From contig NZ_LT607750.1 in NCBI RefSeq assembly GCF_900090235.1, positions 5,261,001-5,325,000 of the forward strand: a stretch of DNA of 64,000 nt. The letters run 5' to 3'. The notes beneath the pieces were generated by a model. It was not told the origin of the DNA. It made no database searches and saw only the letters and a program-made list of their open reading frames with translations. A program made the position numbers and the translations under genes. This DNA is from Micromonospora echinaurantiaca (GTDB lineage Bacteria > Actinomycetota > Actinomycetes > Mycobacteriales > Micromonosporaceae). Shown here piece by piece: positions 56,895-64,000 of the stretch. Position 1 is the first letter of the stretch. The number at the start of each line of letters is the position of its first letter.

Positions 56895-58490
56895 ATGGCA
56901 ACGGTCCGCGACACCACGTACGACCTGCTGCGCGCCCTCGGCCTGACCACCGTCTTCGGCAATCCCGGCTCCACCGAGGAGCCGTTCCTGACCGGCTTCC
57001 CGGACGACTTCCACTACGTGCTCGCCCTGCACGAGGCGTCCGCGGTCGGGATGGCCGACGGGTATGCCCAGGCCACCGGCCGGCCGGCGCACGTCAACCT
57101 GCACACCGCACCGGGCACCGGCAACGGCATGGGCAACCTGGTCACCGCCTGGCACAACCGCACCCCGCTGATCGTCACCGCCGGCCAGCAGAACCGGGAG
57201 ATGCTGCTCATCGAGCCGCGGCTGGCCAGCCGCCGCGCGGCCGAACTGCCCCAGCCGTACGTGAAGTGGAGCCACGAGCCGGTCCGCGCGCAGGACATCC
57301 CGGCGGCGCTGATGCGGGCGTACGCGACCGCGGTGCAGCCGCCCGCCGGGCCGGTCTACCTCTCGCTCCCCCTCGACGACTGGTCGCAGCCGGCCGACCC
57401 GCCACCGCCGCTGCGCACCGTGGCCACCCGGTACGCCCCGGATCCGCAGCGGCTGCGCGAGTTCGCCGCCGTGCTCGCCGCCAGCCGGGCGCCCGCCCTG
57501 GTGCTCGGCGCGGCCGTGGACCGGGCCGGCGGCTGGCCCGCCGCCGTGGCCCTGGCCGAACGGTTGGCCGCGCCGGTCTGGTCCGCGCCCGCGCCGGAGC
57601 GGGCCAGCTTCCCCGAGGACCACCCGCACTACCAGGGGGTGCTCCCGTTCGCGATCGGGCCGCTGGCCGAGAAGCTGCGTGGGCGGGACACCGTGCTCGT
57701 CATCGGCGCCCCGGTGTTCCGCTACTACCCGCACGTGCCGGGCGACCACCTGCCCGACGGCACCCGGTTGCTGCACGTCACCGACGACCCGGACGAGGCG
57801 GCCCGCGCCCCGGTCGGCGACAGCGCACTCGGCGACGCCGGGCTGACCCTGGCCGCCCTGCTCGACCTGCTGCCCGCCACCGACCGGCCGCCTCCGCCGC
57901 CGCGCCCCGAACCGGCGCCGCCGCCCGAGGAGCAGCCACCGAGCGCCGACTCGCTCTTCGCCGCGCTCGCCCGGCACTGGCCGCCGGACGGGGTGCTGGT
58001 CCAGGAGACCCCGTCCAACCTGCCGGCGCTGCGCCGCCAACTGCGGATCACCCGGCCGGCGTCGTACTTCACCATGGCCAGCGGCGGCCTCGGCTACGGC
58101 CTGCCGGCGGCGGTCGGGGTCGCACTCGCCGAACGGGACACCGGACGGCACCGGCCGGTGGTGGCGGTGATCGGCGACGGCTCGTTCCACTACTCGGTGC
58201 AGGCGCTCTGGACCGCCGCGCGGCTGCGGCTGCCGCTGGTGGTCGTCGTCCCGGTCAACCAGCAGTACGCCATCCTGAAGGCATTCGCCGAGTTCAAGCA
58301 CACCCCCGGGGTACCCGGGCTGGACCTGCCCGGGGTGGACGTGACCGCGCTGGCCCGCGGCTACGGCTGCGCCGCACAGGTGGTCGGGACGCCCGACCAA
58401 CTCGGGGACGCGCTCGCCGCCGGATTGCGGGCGGACGGGCCGACCGTGCTGCCGGTGCCGATCAGCACCGACGTGCCGGCGATCCTCTGA
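56895..58490 (+). CDS. mdlC: Benzoylformate decarboxylase-like ThDP enzyme
   Basis: 531 residues from ATG 56895, which lies 8 nt after a TAGATT -10 and so may be leaderless. ThDP-dependent three-domain fold: VFGNPGSTEEPFLTGFPDDF with the catalytic Glu in LALHEASAVGMADG, then NLHTAPGTGNGMGNLVTAWHNRTP, a central domain, and the ThDP/Mg site GDGSFHYSVQALWTAARLRLPLVVVV with NQQYAILKAF. The pattern is that of benzoylformate decarboxylase (phenylglyoxylate to benzaldehyde); no other mandelate gene is present, so it may act on another 2-oxo acid. Confidence 0.85.
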   Translation: MATVRDTTYDLLRALGLTTVFGNPGSTEEPFLTGFPDDFHYVLALHEASAVGMADGYAQATGRPAHVNLHTAPGTGNGMGNLVTAWHNRTPLIVTAGQQNREMLLIEPRLASRRAAELPQPYVKWSHEPVRAQDIPAALMRAYATAVQPPAGPVYLSLPLDDWSQPADPPPPLRTVATRYAPDPQRLREFAAVLAASRAPALVLGAAVDRAGGWPAAVALAERLAAPVWSAPAPERASFPEDHPHYQGVLPFAIGPLAEKLRGRDTVLVIGAPVFRYYPHVPGDHLPDGTRLLHVTDDPDEAARAPVGDSALGDAGLTLAALLDLLPATDRPPPPPRPEPAPPPEEQPPSADSLFAALARHWPPDGVLVQETPSNLPALRRQLRITRPASYFTMASGGLGYGLPAAVGVALAERDTGRHRPVVAVIGDGSFHYSVQALWTAARLRLPLVVVVPVNQQYAILKAFAEFKHTPGVPGLDLPGVDVTALARGYGCAAQVVGTPDQLGDALAAGLRADGPTVLPVPISTDVPAIL

Positions 58491-58498
58491 CCGGGCGG

Positions 58499-59446
58499 TC
58501 AGTTCGCGGTGAGCCGCAGCGGGGCGCCGGTGAGCACGTCGAGCACCGGGCGGGCGCCCAGCGGCGCGGCCAGCGTCACGGTGACCGGTTCGAGCTTGAG
58601 CATCGCGGTGCAGACGCCCTCGGCGGGGACCACGCTGCCACCGACCACCACCACGTCGTCGCGTTCCTGCACGAGTGGCGTGATGCCGGTGTCGCAGGCG
58701 CCCACGCCGAGCCGGTAGGTCACCGTGCTGCCATCGACCTTCTCGAGGTCCTGGGCGCCGACGATCCCCTCCGGCGCGGGCCGGGCCGGCGCGGTCGGCT
58801 CCGGCGCGGCGGCGGTCGCGCCCGGGGTGACGGCGACCCGGGCCACCGGCGCGGTCAGTTCCGCCACGGTGAACACCCATGCCGGCACCTGCGCCTCGCC
58901 CCGGCTGGTCCGCACCGGCGCGGTGCCGAGCTTCACCTCGGTGACGGTCAGCGGGAGGCAGGCGGTCTGCGGGCTGCTGCTGACCGGGCCGTCCGGACCC
59001 GGCTCGACGGTCGGCCCGGACTTCGGCCGGTCGGGCCCGGTCGGCCGCCCGGGACACGGTGGCGGGTCCCCCTGGTCGAGCTGCCGGTACGCCTCCGCCG
59101 CGCCGACCAGCGGGACGGTGAGCGTGCCGTCCGGGAACCGGATGGTGCCGTCGGCCGGGCGGGTGCTCGGCAGGTCGATCTGCTGGCGGTACCAGCCGGC
59201 CCGGAAGGCCGCCTCGGTGTCCGGGGTGAAGCCGGGATCGCCGAGCAGCACGGTCGGCTCCTGCATCGGCAGGTATCCGCCGCGCCACTGCGGGCCCGGC
59301 CGCCACGCCTCCGCGACCTCGGTGGCCCGCTGGGCGAAGGCCTCCTGCCGGTGGTCCGGTGTGGTCGGTCCGCCGGAGCCGGCCGGCGCGCAGCCGGCGA
59401 CCATCACCATCAGGGGCAGCCCCAGCAGGGCGACTGATCGACGCAT
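58499..59446 (-). CDS. Lipoprotein of unknown function
   Basis: 315 residues from ATG 59444-59446. Lipoprotein signal: MRRSVALLGLPLMVMVAGC with the lipobox VAGC. The mature part starts with a Gly/Pro/Thr linker, then WRGGYLPMQEPTVLLGD, FRAGWYRQQIDLP and a Pro-rich insert; strands such as VPAWVFTVAELTAPVARVAV and a late GVGACDTGITPLVQERDDVVVVGG show a beta-rich outer domain. Not assigned to a family. Outside, membrane-tethered. Confidence 0.72.
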   Translation of the reverse strand: MRRSVALLGLPLMVMVAGCAPAGSGGPTTPDHRQEAFAQRATEVAEAWRPGPQWRGGYLPMQEPTVLLGDPGFTPDTEAAFRAGWYRQQIDLPSTRPADGTIRFPDGTLTVPLVGAAEAYRQLDQGDPPPCPGRPTGPDRPKSGPTVEPGPDGPVSSSPQTACLPLTVTEVKLGTAPVRTSRGEAQVPAWVFTVAELTAPVARVAVTPGATAAAPEPTAPARPAPEGIVGAQDLEKVDGSTVTYRLGVGACDTGITPLVQERDDVVVVGGSVVPAEGVCTAMLKLEPVTVTLAAPLGARPVLDVLTGAPLRLTAN

Positions 59447-59535
59447 ACCGGTTCGACGCGGGCCCGGCCGGCCCGGTTCCCGGCGCGCACCGACCAGCCC
59501 GGTTCCCGCCAGCCCGCCCGGTTGCCGACGGCCGG

Positions 59536-60000
59536 TCAGGTCTCTCCGCCGAGGTCCGTCTGGTACGCCTGCCAGAGCAGGTCGGCGCCGCGGCGGCGGT
59601 GTCGGGCCAGCGCCCGCAGCAGCCGCCCGGCCCGGTCCAGCAGGACGTCGACCGGCACCCCGGGCAGCTCGGCGGCCTCCTGGAGGTCCGCGAGGGCCGC
59701 CGAGATGAGGTCGTGCTCGCGGGTCAGCAGGCGTACGCCCCGGTAGAGCCGCGGAGCGTGCGCGAGCAGTTCCGCGTAAAGGCCGCTCGGGCCCTCGGTG
59801 ACCTGGACGTGCTCGGCGAAGCTCTGCCGGACCGGGACCAGCCGCAGCGCGACGAGTTCCCGGAACCGGGGCTCGCCGGGCGGGCCGGCCAGTGCTCGGG
59901 CCAGGGCGTGGACGTCGCCGGCCAGCGGACCCCGGTGGGCGGCGTGCGGGCGGACCGCCTCGAAGACGGCTGACGGTTGCTGGATCGGACCGGTGACCAT
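59536..60000 (-). CDS. Unknown helical protein
   Basis: 154 residues from ATG 59998-60000 with GGGGAGG 6 nt upstream, a strong ribosome site. All-helical, with Arg/Leu/Ala-rich repeats: FRELVALRLVPVRQSFAEHV, LLAHAPRLYRGVRLLTREHD and LLDRAGRLLRALARHRRRGADLL. Several His residues are spread over it, but I cannot assert a hemerythrin site. No family recognised; probably specific to related actinomycetes. Confidence 0.65.
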   Translation of the reverse strand: MVTGPIQQPSAVFEAVRPHAAHRGPLAGDVHALARALAGPPGEPRFRELVALRLVPVRQSFAEHVQVTEGPSGLYAELLAHAPRLYRGVRLLTREHDLISAALADLQEAAELPGVPVDVLLDRAGRLLRALARHRRRGADLLWQAYQTDLGGET

Positions 60001-60162
60001 GGGGCACCTCCCCGCGCTGCGTCTGACCGCGTACAGCGATGGTGGACCCGACAGTGGCCGGTGTCCAGGGTGCGGGGTCACCTCATCCGTCCCGCCGGCC
60101 CCGCTGTTCCCGCAGGTCACACCGGCCCCACCGGAAACACCCGGGAACGGGTCCGCAGACGA

Positions 60163-60198
60163 CTGTGCGCCCCGGTCCGGGTGGACCGGGGCGCACAG
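60163..60198 (-). terminator. tmRNA terminator hairpin
   Basis: 16-bp perfect arms beginning CTGTGCGCCCCGGTCC, GGGT loop, 6 bp past the tmRNA 3' end. Confidence 0.85.
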
Positions 60199-60204
60199 GT
60201 CAGG

Positions 60205-60580
60205 TGGTGGAGGTGCCGGGAATCGAACCCGGGTCCTTCGCCGCCTTGTCAGGGCTTCTCCGAGCGCAGCTCGCTGTGCCTCTACTCGGCCCCTCCGATC
60301 ACGCGAGCGAGTCGGTGTGACGGGCCCAGTCGCTGATTGATCTCGCCGCACGGACCCCGCGACCGGGTCCGATTGGCCAGCCTCCTAGCTGATGCCGGCT
60401 AACTGGGTCGAAGGCACTCCCAGGCCGACAGACTTGCTACCCGCCTCAGGCGGCGAGAGCGAAGTCAGCGCGATTCTGCTTGGCGCTTATTGTTTTCCGA
60501 CGAACGATTCACGAGACGACGTCGGCTTCCTCGGCTCGCTTCCCCTGCTGCAACGTACGAAGTCGAAACCAGTCACCCCC
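60205..60580 (-). ncRNA. ssrA: tmRNA (SsrA)
   Basis: 376 nt on the minus strand. The 5' end GGGGGTGACTGGTTTCGAC and 3' end CCCGGGTTCGATTCCCGGC followed by acceptor CACCTCC and encoded ACCA form the alanine tRNA-like part. The tag reading frame runs from GCC 60484-60482 to TGA 60448-60446 and gives AKQNRADFALAA, with the usual ALAA end; TAAGC before the resume codon fits the conserved UARNC context. It rescues stalled ribosomes with SmpB, encoded just upstream. Confidence 0.97.
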
Positions 60581-60612
60581 TCGAAGGGCCGCCCCTGTCG
60601 GCGGCACCATCA

Positions 60613-60618
60613 AGACTA
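60613..60618 (-). promoter_or_regulatory. Candidate tmRNA -10 box
   Basis: TAGTCT on the minus strand, about 26 nt before the mature tmRNA 5' end once the usual 7-nt offset is counted; the -35 is weak. Confidence 0.4.
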
Positions 60619-60685
60619 ACGCCTGCCGCAACCGGATTCATCCCGAGCCCGGGCCGGCACGCCGACCCGGACAAACGGGTGGATA

Positions 60686-61165
60686 TCAGTCACCCATGCC
60701 CTTGCCGCGCCGACCCACGACCCGGGCGATCTCCCGGTCCGCGTCCCGCTTGGCGAGGTCCTGCCGCTTGTCGTACGACTTCTTGCCCTTGGCCAGGGCG
60801 ATCTCCACCTTCGCCCAGCCGTCGGAGAAGTAGACCTGCAACGGCACCATGGTCAGGCCACCCTCGCGGGTCTTGCCGATCAGGCGGTCGATCTCCAGCC
60901 GGTTGAGCAGCAGCTTGCGGGTACGCCGGGGCTCGTGGTTGGTCCAGGTGCCCTGGGTGTACTCCGGGATGTGCATCCCGTGCAGGTAGAGCTCGCCGTT
61001 GCGCTCCTGGGCGAACGCGTCGACCAGCGACGCCCGCCCGGCCCGCAGCGACTTGACCTCGGTGCCGGTCAGCGCCATCCCCGCCTCGTACGTGTCGAGG
61101 ATCGAGTAGTCGTGCCGGGCCTTCTTGTTGGAGGCGACGACCTTGCGTCCCTTTTCCCGTGGCAT
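60686..61165 (-). CDS. smpB: SsrA-binding protein SmpB
   Basis: 159 residues from ATG 61163-61165 with GGGGG 8 nt upstream; a GTG three codons earlier is possible. Landmarks: [63 protein letters not shown] and the basic C-terminal tail [12 protein letters not shown]. It binds tmRNA and places it in the ribosomal A site. It lies between ftsX and ssrA on the same strand. Confidence 0.97.
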   Translation of the reverse strand: MPREKGRKVVASNKKARHDYSILDTYEAGMALTGTEVKSLRAGRASLVDAFAQERNGELYLHGMHIPEYTQGTWTNHEPRRTRKLLLNRLEIDRLIGKTREGGLTMVPLQVYFSDGWAKVEIALAKGKKSYDKRQDLAKRDADREIARVVGRRGKGMGD

Positions 61166-61243
61166 CGGCGCCACCCCCTTTCCAGGTGACCCGTGACCGG
61201 TCCGGCCGGCCGCGGGGCGGAGATCATGCTACCCGAACCACAA

Positions 61244-61282
61244 GGGCCCTCCCGCGCCGTTTATTCCGGCGCGGAAGGGCCC
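61244..61282 (-). terminator. Terminator hairpin of ftsEX operon
   Basis: GGGCCCT-C-CCGCGCCG and CGGCGCGG-A-AGGGCCC around a 7-nt AT-rich loop, 19 bp past the ftsX stop. Confidence 0.85.
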
Positions 61283-61301
61283 ACGGAGAGCCGTACGGTA
61301 G

Positions 61302-62177
61302 CTAGACCCGCAGGTAGAAGCGGAGCGTGACCCAGGCGGTGACCGCACTGACGAGGCCACCGACGGCGGCCATCAGCGGGAAGGTCAGGGCGATGTCGGA
61401 CCAGGAGATCGGCGTGATCAGGCCCTCCAGGGCGGCCAGCGAGCCGCCGCCGGCGGCGACCTTCAATCCGGCCAGCGCGACCAGGCCGAAGATCGAACCG
61501 ATCAGGCCGGCGACCACGGCCTCCAGCACGAACGGCGCCTGGATGAACCAGTTGGAGGCGCCGACCAGCTTCATGACCGCGACCTCACGCCGCTTGCTGT
61601 AGGCGGCCACCTGGATGGTGTTGGCGACCAGGAGCAGCGCGGCGACGGCCATCACGACAGCGATCGCCAGCGCGAAGTTCTGGATCCCGGTGAGTACGCC
61701 GAAGACCTTGTCCAGCAGCCGGCTCTGGTCGACGATCTCATCGACCCCCTCGGCGTCCTTGTACTGGTCGTAGATGTTCTTGTACTGCTCGGGGTTGTTC
61801 AACTTGAGTCGGAACGACTCCGGAAGGCTGTCCGCCTTGACCGCGCTGAGCAGGTCGGGAGCGTCCTGGAACATCTCCTGGAAGCGCTTGTACGCCTCGT
61901 CCTTGTTGACGTAGAGCGCCTCCTTGACCAGGGGATCGCTCTTCAGCTTGGCGTCCAGCGCGTCCCGCTGCTCCGGGCTCACCTCCTGGTCCAGGAAGAT
62001 CGAGACCTCGACGTTCTCGTAGTAGAGGTCCTTCATGTCGCCGACCTTCTGGTACAGCAGGCCGCTGGCGCCGAGCATGAACAGCGACACCGCCATGGTG
62101 ATGATCATGGCGATCGTCATGGTGACGTTGCGCCACAGTCCGACCAGTACCTCGGACAGGACGTACTTCATCCGCAT
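61302..62177 (-). CDS. ftsX: Cell division protein FtsX
   Basis: 291 residues with GGAGGAATT upstream. One helix near 20-42, a large outer domain (45-165) with YYENVEVSIFLDQEVSPEQ, and three C-terminal helices (AIAVVMAVAALLLVAN; APFVLEAVVAGLIGSIFGLVALAG; FPLMAAVGGLVSAVTAWVTL). FtsX forms with FtsE a type VII ABC-like complex that activates extracellular peptidoglycan hydrolases such as RipC at division. Second gene of ftsEX, 71 bp after ftsE. Confidence 0.97.
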   Translation of the reverse strand: MRMKYVLSEVLVGLWRNVTMTIAMIITMAVSLFMLGASGLLYQKVGDMKDLYYENVEVSIFLDQEVSPEQRDALDAKLKSDPLVKEALYVNKDEAYKRFQEMFQDAPDLLSAVKADSLPESFRLKLNNPEQYKNIYDQYKDAEGVDEIVDQSRLLDKVFGVLTGIQNFALAIAVVMAVAALLLVANTIQVAAYSKRREVAVMKLVGASNWFIQAPFVLEAVVAGLIGSIFGLVALAGLKVAAGGGSLAALEGLITPISWSDIALTFPLMAAVGGLVSAVTAWVTLRFYLRV

Positions 62178-62248
62178 CGGGAATTCCTCCGGCTCTCCGG
62201 CGTGAGGTGTTCGTCGTCAGGTCGTACGGCTGAGGGTGGTCGGTCGGC

Positions 62249-62929
62249 TCACCCGTAGACGCCGCGGGCCTGGTCGCGCACGATGCGGCCGCTCTCGATC
62301 TCGATCACCCGGCGGCGCATCTGGTTCACGATGTTGGAGTCGTGCGTGACCATCACGACGGTCGTGCCGGTGCGGTTGATCCGGTCCAGCAGGCGCATGA
62401 TCTCGATCGAGGTGTCCGGGTCCAGGTTTCCGGTCGGCTCGTCGGCGAGCAGGATCAGCGGGCGGTTAACGAACGCCCGGGCGACGGCCACCCGCTGCTG
62501 CTCACCACCGGAGAGCTCGTGCGGGTAGCGGTGCTCCTTGCCACCGAGCCCGACCAGCTCCAGCACCTCCGGCACGACCCGGCGGGCGACCGCCTTGGTC
62601 TTGCCGATCACCTCGAGAGCGAACGCCACGTTCTCGTAGGCGGTGCGGTTCGGCAGCAGCCGGAAGTCCTGGAAGACGCAGCCGATCGAGCGGCGGAAGT
62701 GGGGTCGCTTCCAGGACCGCATCGAGGTGACGTCCTTGCTGTTCACGATGACCCGACCCTTGTTGGGCGTGACCTCGTGCAGCAGCATCTTGATGATGGT
62801 GGACTTGCCGGAGCCGGATGGACCGATGAAGAAGACGAACTCGCCCTTCTCGATCGAGACGGACACGTTGTCGAGCGAAGGCCGGGACGCCTTCGGGTAC
62901 GTCTTCGTCACTTGCTCAAGCTGAATCAC
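62249..62929 (-). CDS. ftsE: Cell division ATP-binding protein FtsE
   Basis: 226 residues from GTG 62927-62929. ABC ATPase: Walker [11 protein letters not shown]-loop [20 protein letters not shown], signature [19 protein letters not shown], Walker [14 protein letters not shown] and H-loop VTHDSNIV, all intact. It pairs with FtsX. Shorter than many transport ATPases, as usual for FtsE. Confidence 0.97.
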   Translation of the reverse strand: MIQLEQVTKTYPKASRPSLDNVSVSIEKGEFVFFIGPSGSGKSTIIKMLLHEVTPNKGRVIVNSKDVTSMRSWKRPHFRRSIGCVFQDFRLLPNRTAYENVAFALEVIGKTKAVARRVVPEVLELVGLGGKEHRYPHELSGGEQQRVAVARAFVNRPLILLADEPTGNLDPDTSIEIMRLLDRINRTGTTVVMVTHDSNIVNQMRRRVIEIESGRIVRDQARGVYG

Positions 62930-63047
62930 GGGTGGTGAGTCTACGCGGTGTAACCGAAGAGCCAAGCCCCACGCCCCACGGTTGCGAGGCGAGTCATCAA
63001 TCTAGGGCGTATCGGGAAGATCGACGAAGCGCTCCGCCCGCGGCCGA

Positions 63048-64000
63048 TCACGCACCGTCGCCGGCGAGCTGCTGCTGCTTACGCCACCGGATACCGGCCT
63101 CGATGAAGTCGTCCAGATCGCCGTCGAAGACCGACGACGGATTGCCGGTCTCCTGCTCGGTTCGGAGATCCTTCACCATCTGATAAGGGTGCAGCACGTA
63201 CGAGCGCATCTGGTCGCCCCACGAGCCGGCCGCGTCCGTCTTCAGGCCCTGGAGCTTGGCCTGCTCCTCCTGGCGCTTGCGCTCCAGCAGCCGGGCCTGC
63301 AGCACCCGCAGCGCGGATGCCTTGTTCTGCAGCTGGGACTTCTCGTTCTGGCAGGTGACCACGATGCCGGTCGGGATGTGGGTGATCCGGACGGCCGAGT
63401 CGGTGGTGTTCACGCTCTGCCCGCCCGGGCCGGAGGAGCGATAGACGTCGATCCGCATCTCGTTCTCGGGGATGTCGATGTGGTCGGTCTGCTCCACCAC
63501 CGGCAGCACCTCGACGCCGGCGAAGCTGGTCTGCCGGCGGCCCTGGTTGTCGAACGGGCTGATCCGGACCAGCCGGTGGGTGCCCGACTCGACGCTGAGC
63601 GTGCCGTAGGCGTAGGGGACCTTGACCGTGAAGGTGGCCGACTTCAGGCCCGCCTCCTCGGCGTACGAGGTCTCGTAGACCTCGGTCGGGTAGCCGTGCC
63701 GCTCGGCCCAGCGCAGGTACATCCGCAGCAGCATCTCGGCGAAGTCCGCCGCGTCCACGCCACCGGCGCCGGCCCGGATGGCGACCAGCGCCTCCCGGGA
63801 GTCGTACTCGCCGGAGAGCAGGGTGCGGACCTCCATCTCCTGGATGGCCTTGGTCAGCCCGGTGATCTCCGACTCGACCTCGGTCAGCACGCCCGGGTCG
63901 GACTCCGCCTCGGCCAGCTCCAGCAGCACACCGGCGTCGTCGAGCCGGGAGCGCAGGCTGGAGAGCTTGCCGATCTCGCCGTTGACGTACGACAGCTGCG
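63048..64000 (-). CDS. prfB: Peptide chain release factor 2, N-terminus cut by window edge
   Basis: About 317 codons are visible; the 5' end lies beyond base 64000. RF2 hallmarks: the SPF tripeptide in [16 protein letters not shown] that recognises UGA and UAA stops, and the catalytic GGQ in [20 protein letters not shown]. The C-terminal [27 protein letters not shown] is also diagnostic. Whether it uses a programmed frameshift cannot be told because the start is missing. First gene of the prfB-ftsE-ftsX-smpB-ssrA order. Confidence 0.96.
   Translation of the reverse strand, partial: QLSYVNGEIGKLSSLRSRLDDAGVLLELAEAESDPGVLTEVESEITGLTKAIQEMEVRTLLSGEYDSREALVAIRAGAGGVDAADFAEMLLRMYLRWAERHGYPTEVYETSYAEEAGLKSATFTVKVPYAYGTLSVESGTHRLVRISPFDNQGRRQTSFAGVEVLPVVEQTDHIDIPENEMRIDVYRSSGPGGQSVNTTDSAVRITHIPTGIVVTCQNEKSQLQNKASALRVLQARLLERKRQEEQAKLQGLKTDAAGSWGDQMRSYVLHPYQMVKDLRTEQETGNPSSVFDGDLDDFIEAGIRWRKQQQLAGDGA

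Noticed and set aside
56823..59306. Long leftward frame opposite the ThDP enzyme
   Set aside because: Antisense shadow of a gene with complete ThDP motifs.

Overview
The window is high-GC DNA (roughly 70-75 percent), with dense genes on both strands, many GTG starts and long open frames opposite almost every gene. Gene content points to a filamentous actinomycete of the Micromonosporaceae, probably Micromonospora or a close relative. The evidence is an aculeacin-A acylase very close to the Actinoplanes enzyme, a 10-methyl fatty acid gene pair, a TipA-type regulator, an ECF41 sigma factor, and the actinobacterial order prfB-ftsE-ftsX-smpB-ssrA at the right end. The genus is inferred from gene families, not from a marker gene.

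Layout. 1-4.5 kb: an edge-truncated membrane protein, a VOC protein, two paralogous membrane-anchored proteins of unknown function (739-2010 and 3348-4514), a WapI-like immunity protein and a small membrane protein. 4.9-13.4 kb: a large XRE/NB-ARC/TPR regulator, a secreted subtilase and the secreted acylase. 13.5-23.8 kb: an MBL hydrolase, a gluconokinase, a TetR/dehalogenase-like hydrolase/HPP unit with two clear operators, an ABM-fold monooxygenase, an anchored protein, TipA, a GGDEF-EAL protein and an alpha/beta hydrolase. 23.9-26.6 kb: a hairpin repeat, then a two-gene unit pairing a RecB/Cas4-like nuclease that carries an apparent iron-sulphur cysteine set with a large protein of unknown function. 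This is the best candidate for an undescribed system. 26.6-31.3 kb: an MFS exporter, a zinc ribbon, a CHRD protein and an HTH/SRPBCC operon.

31.3-40.4 kb: the 10-methyl fatty acid pair (flavin reductase plus methyltransferase), YbaK-like deacylase, DUF427, a RICIN lectin, an MFS/GlxA-type divergent pair, a DinB-like protein and a divergent SDR/TetR pair with an operator. 40.5-47.6 kb: a VWA/MoxR pair, a membrane protein, a two-component system and a hemerythrin. 47.8-52.3 kb: an aldo/keto reductase, a membrane-anchored AA10 LPMO, the cysteine-free L36, and ECF41 with a flavin oxidoreductase. 52.4-55.0 kb: a tightly overlapping metal-response cluster (orphan CC protein, MerR, MerT-like, YnfA, CmtR, CDF transporter) driven by promoters whose transcripts look leaderless. 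55.1-60 kb: tRNA-Ala(GGC), YqgE, MTA phosphorylase, a benzoylformate-decarboxylase-like ThDP enzyme, a lipoprotein and an unknown protein. 60.2-64 kb: the housekeeping block ssrA, smpB, ftsX, ftsE and prfB (cut by the window edge).

The window is mostly chromosomal core and lineage-specific genes. I saw no insertion sequence, integrase, prophage gene or CRISPR array. Regulation is unusually readable: several regulators sit beside perfect or near-perfect palindromes, and many genes end at strong GC-rich hairpins without U tracts.
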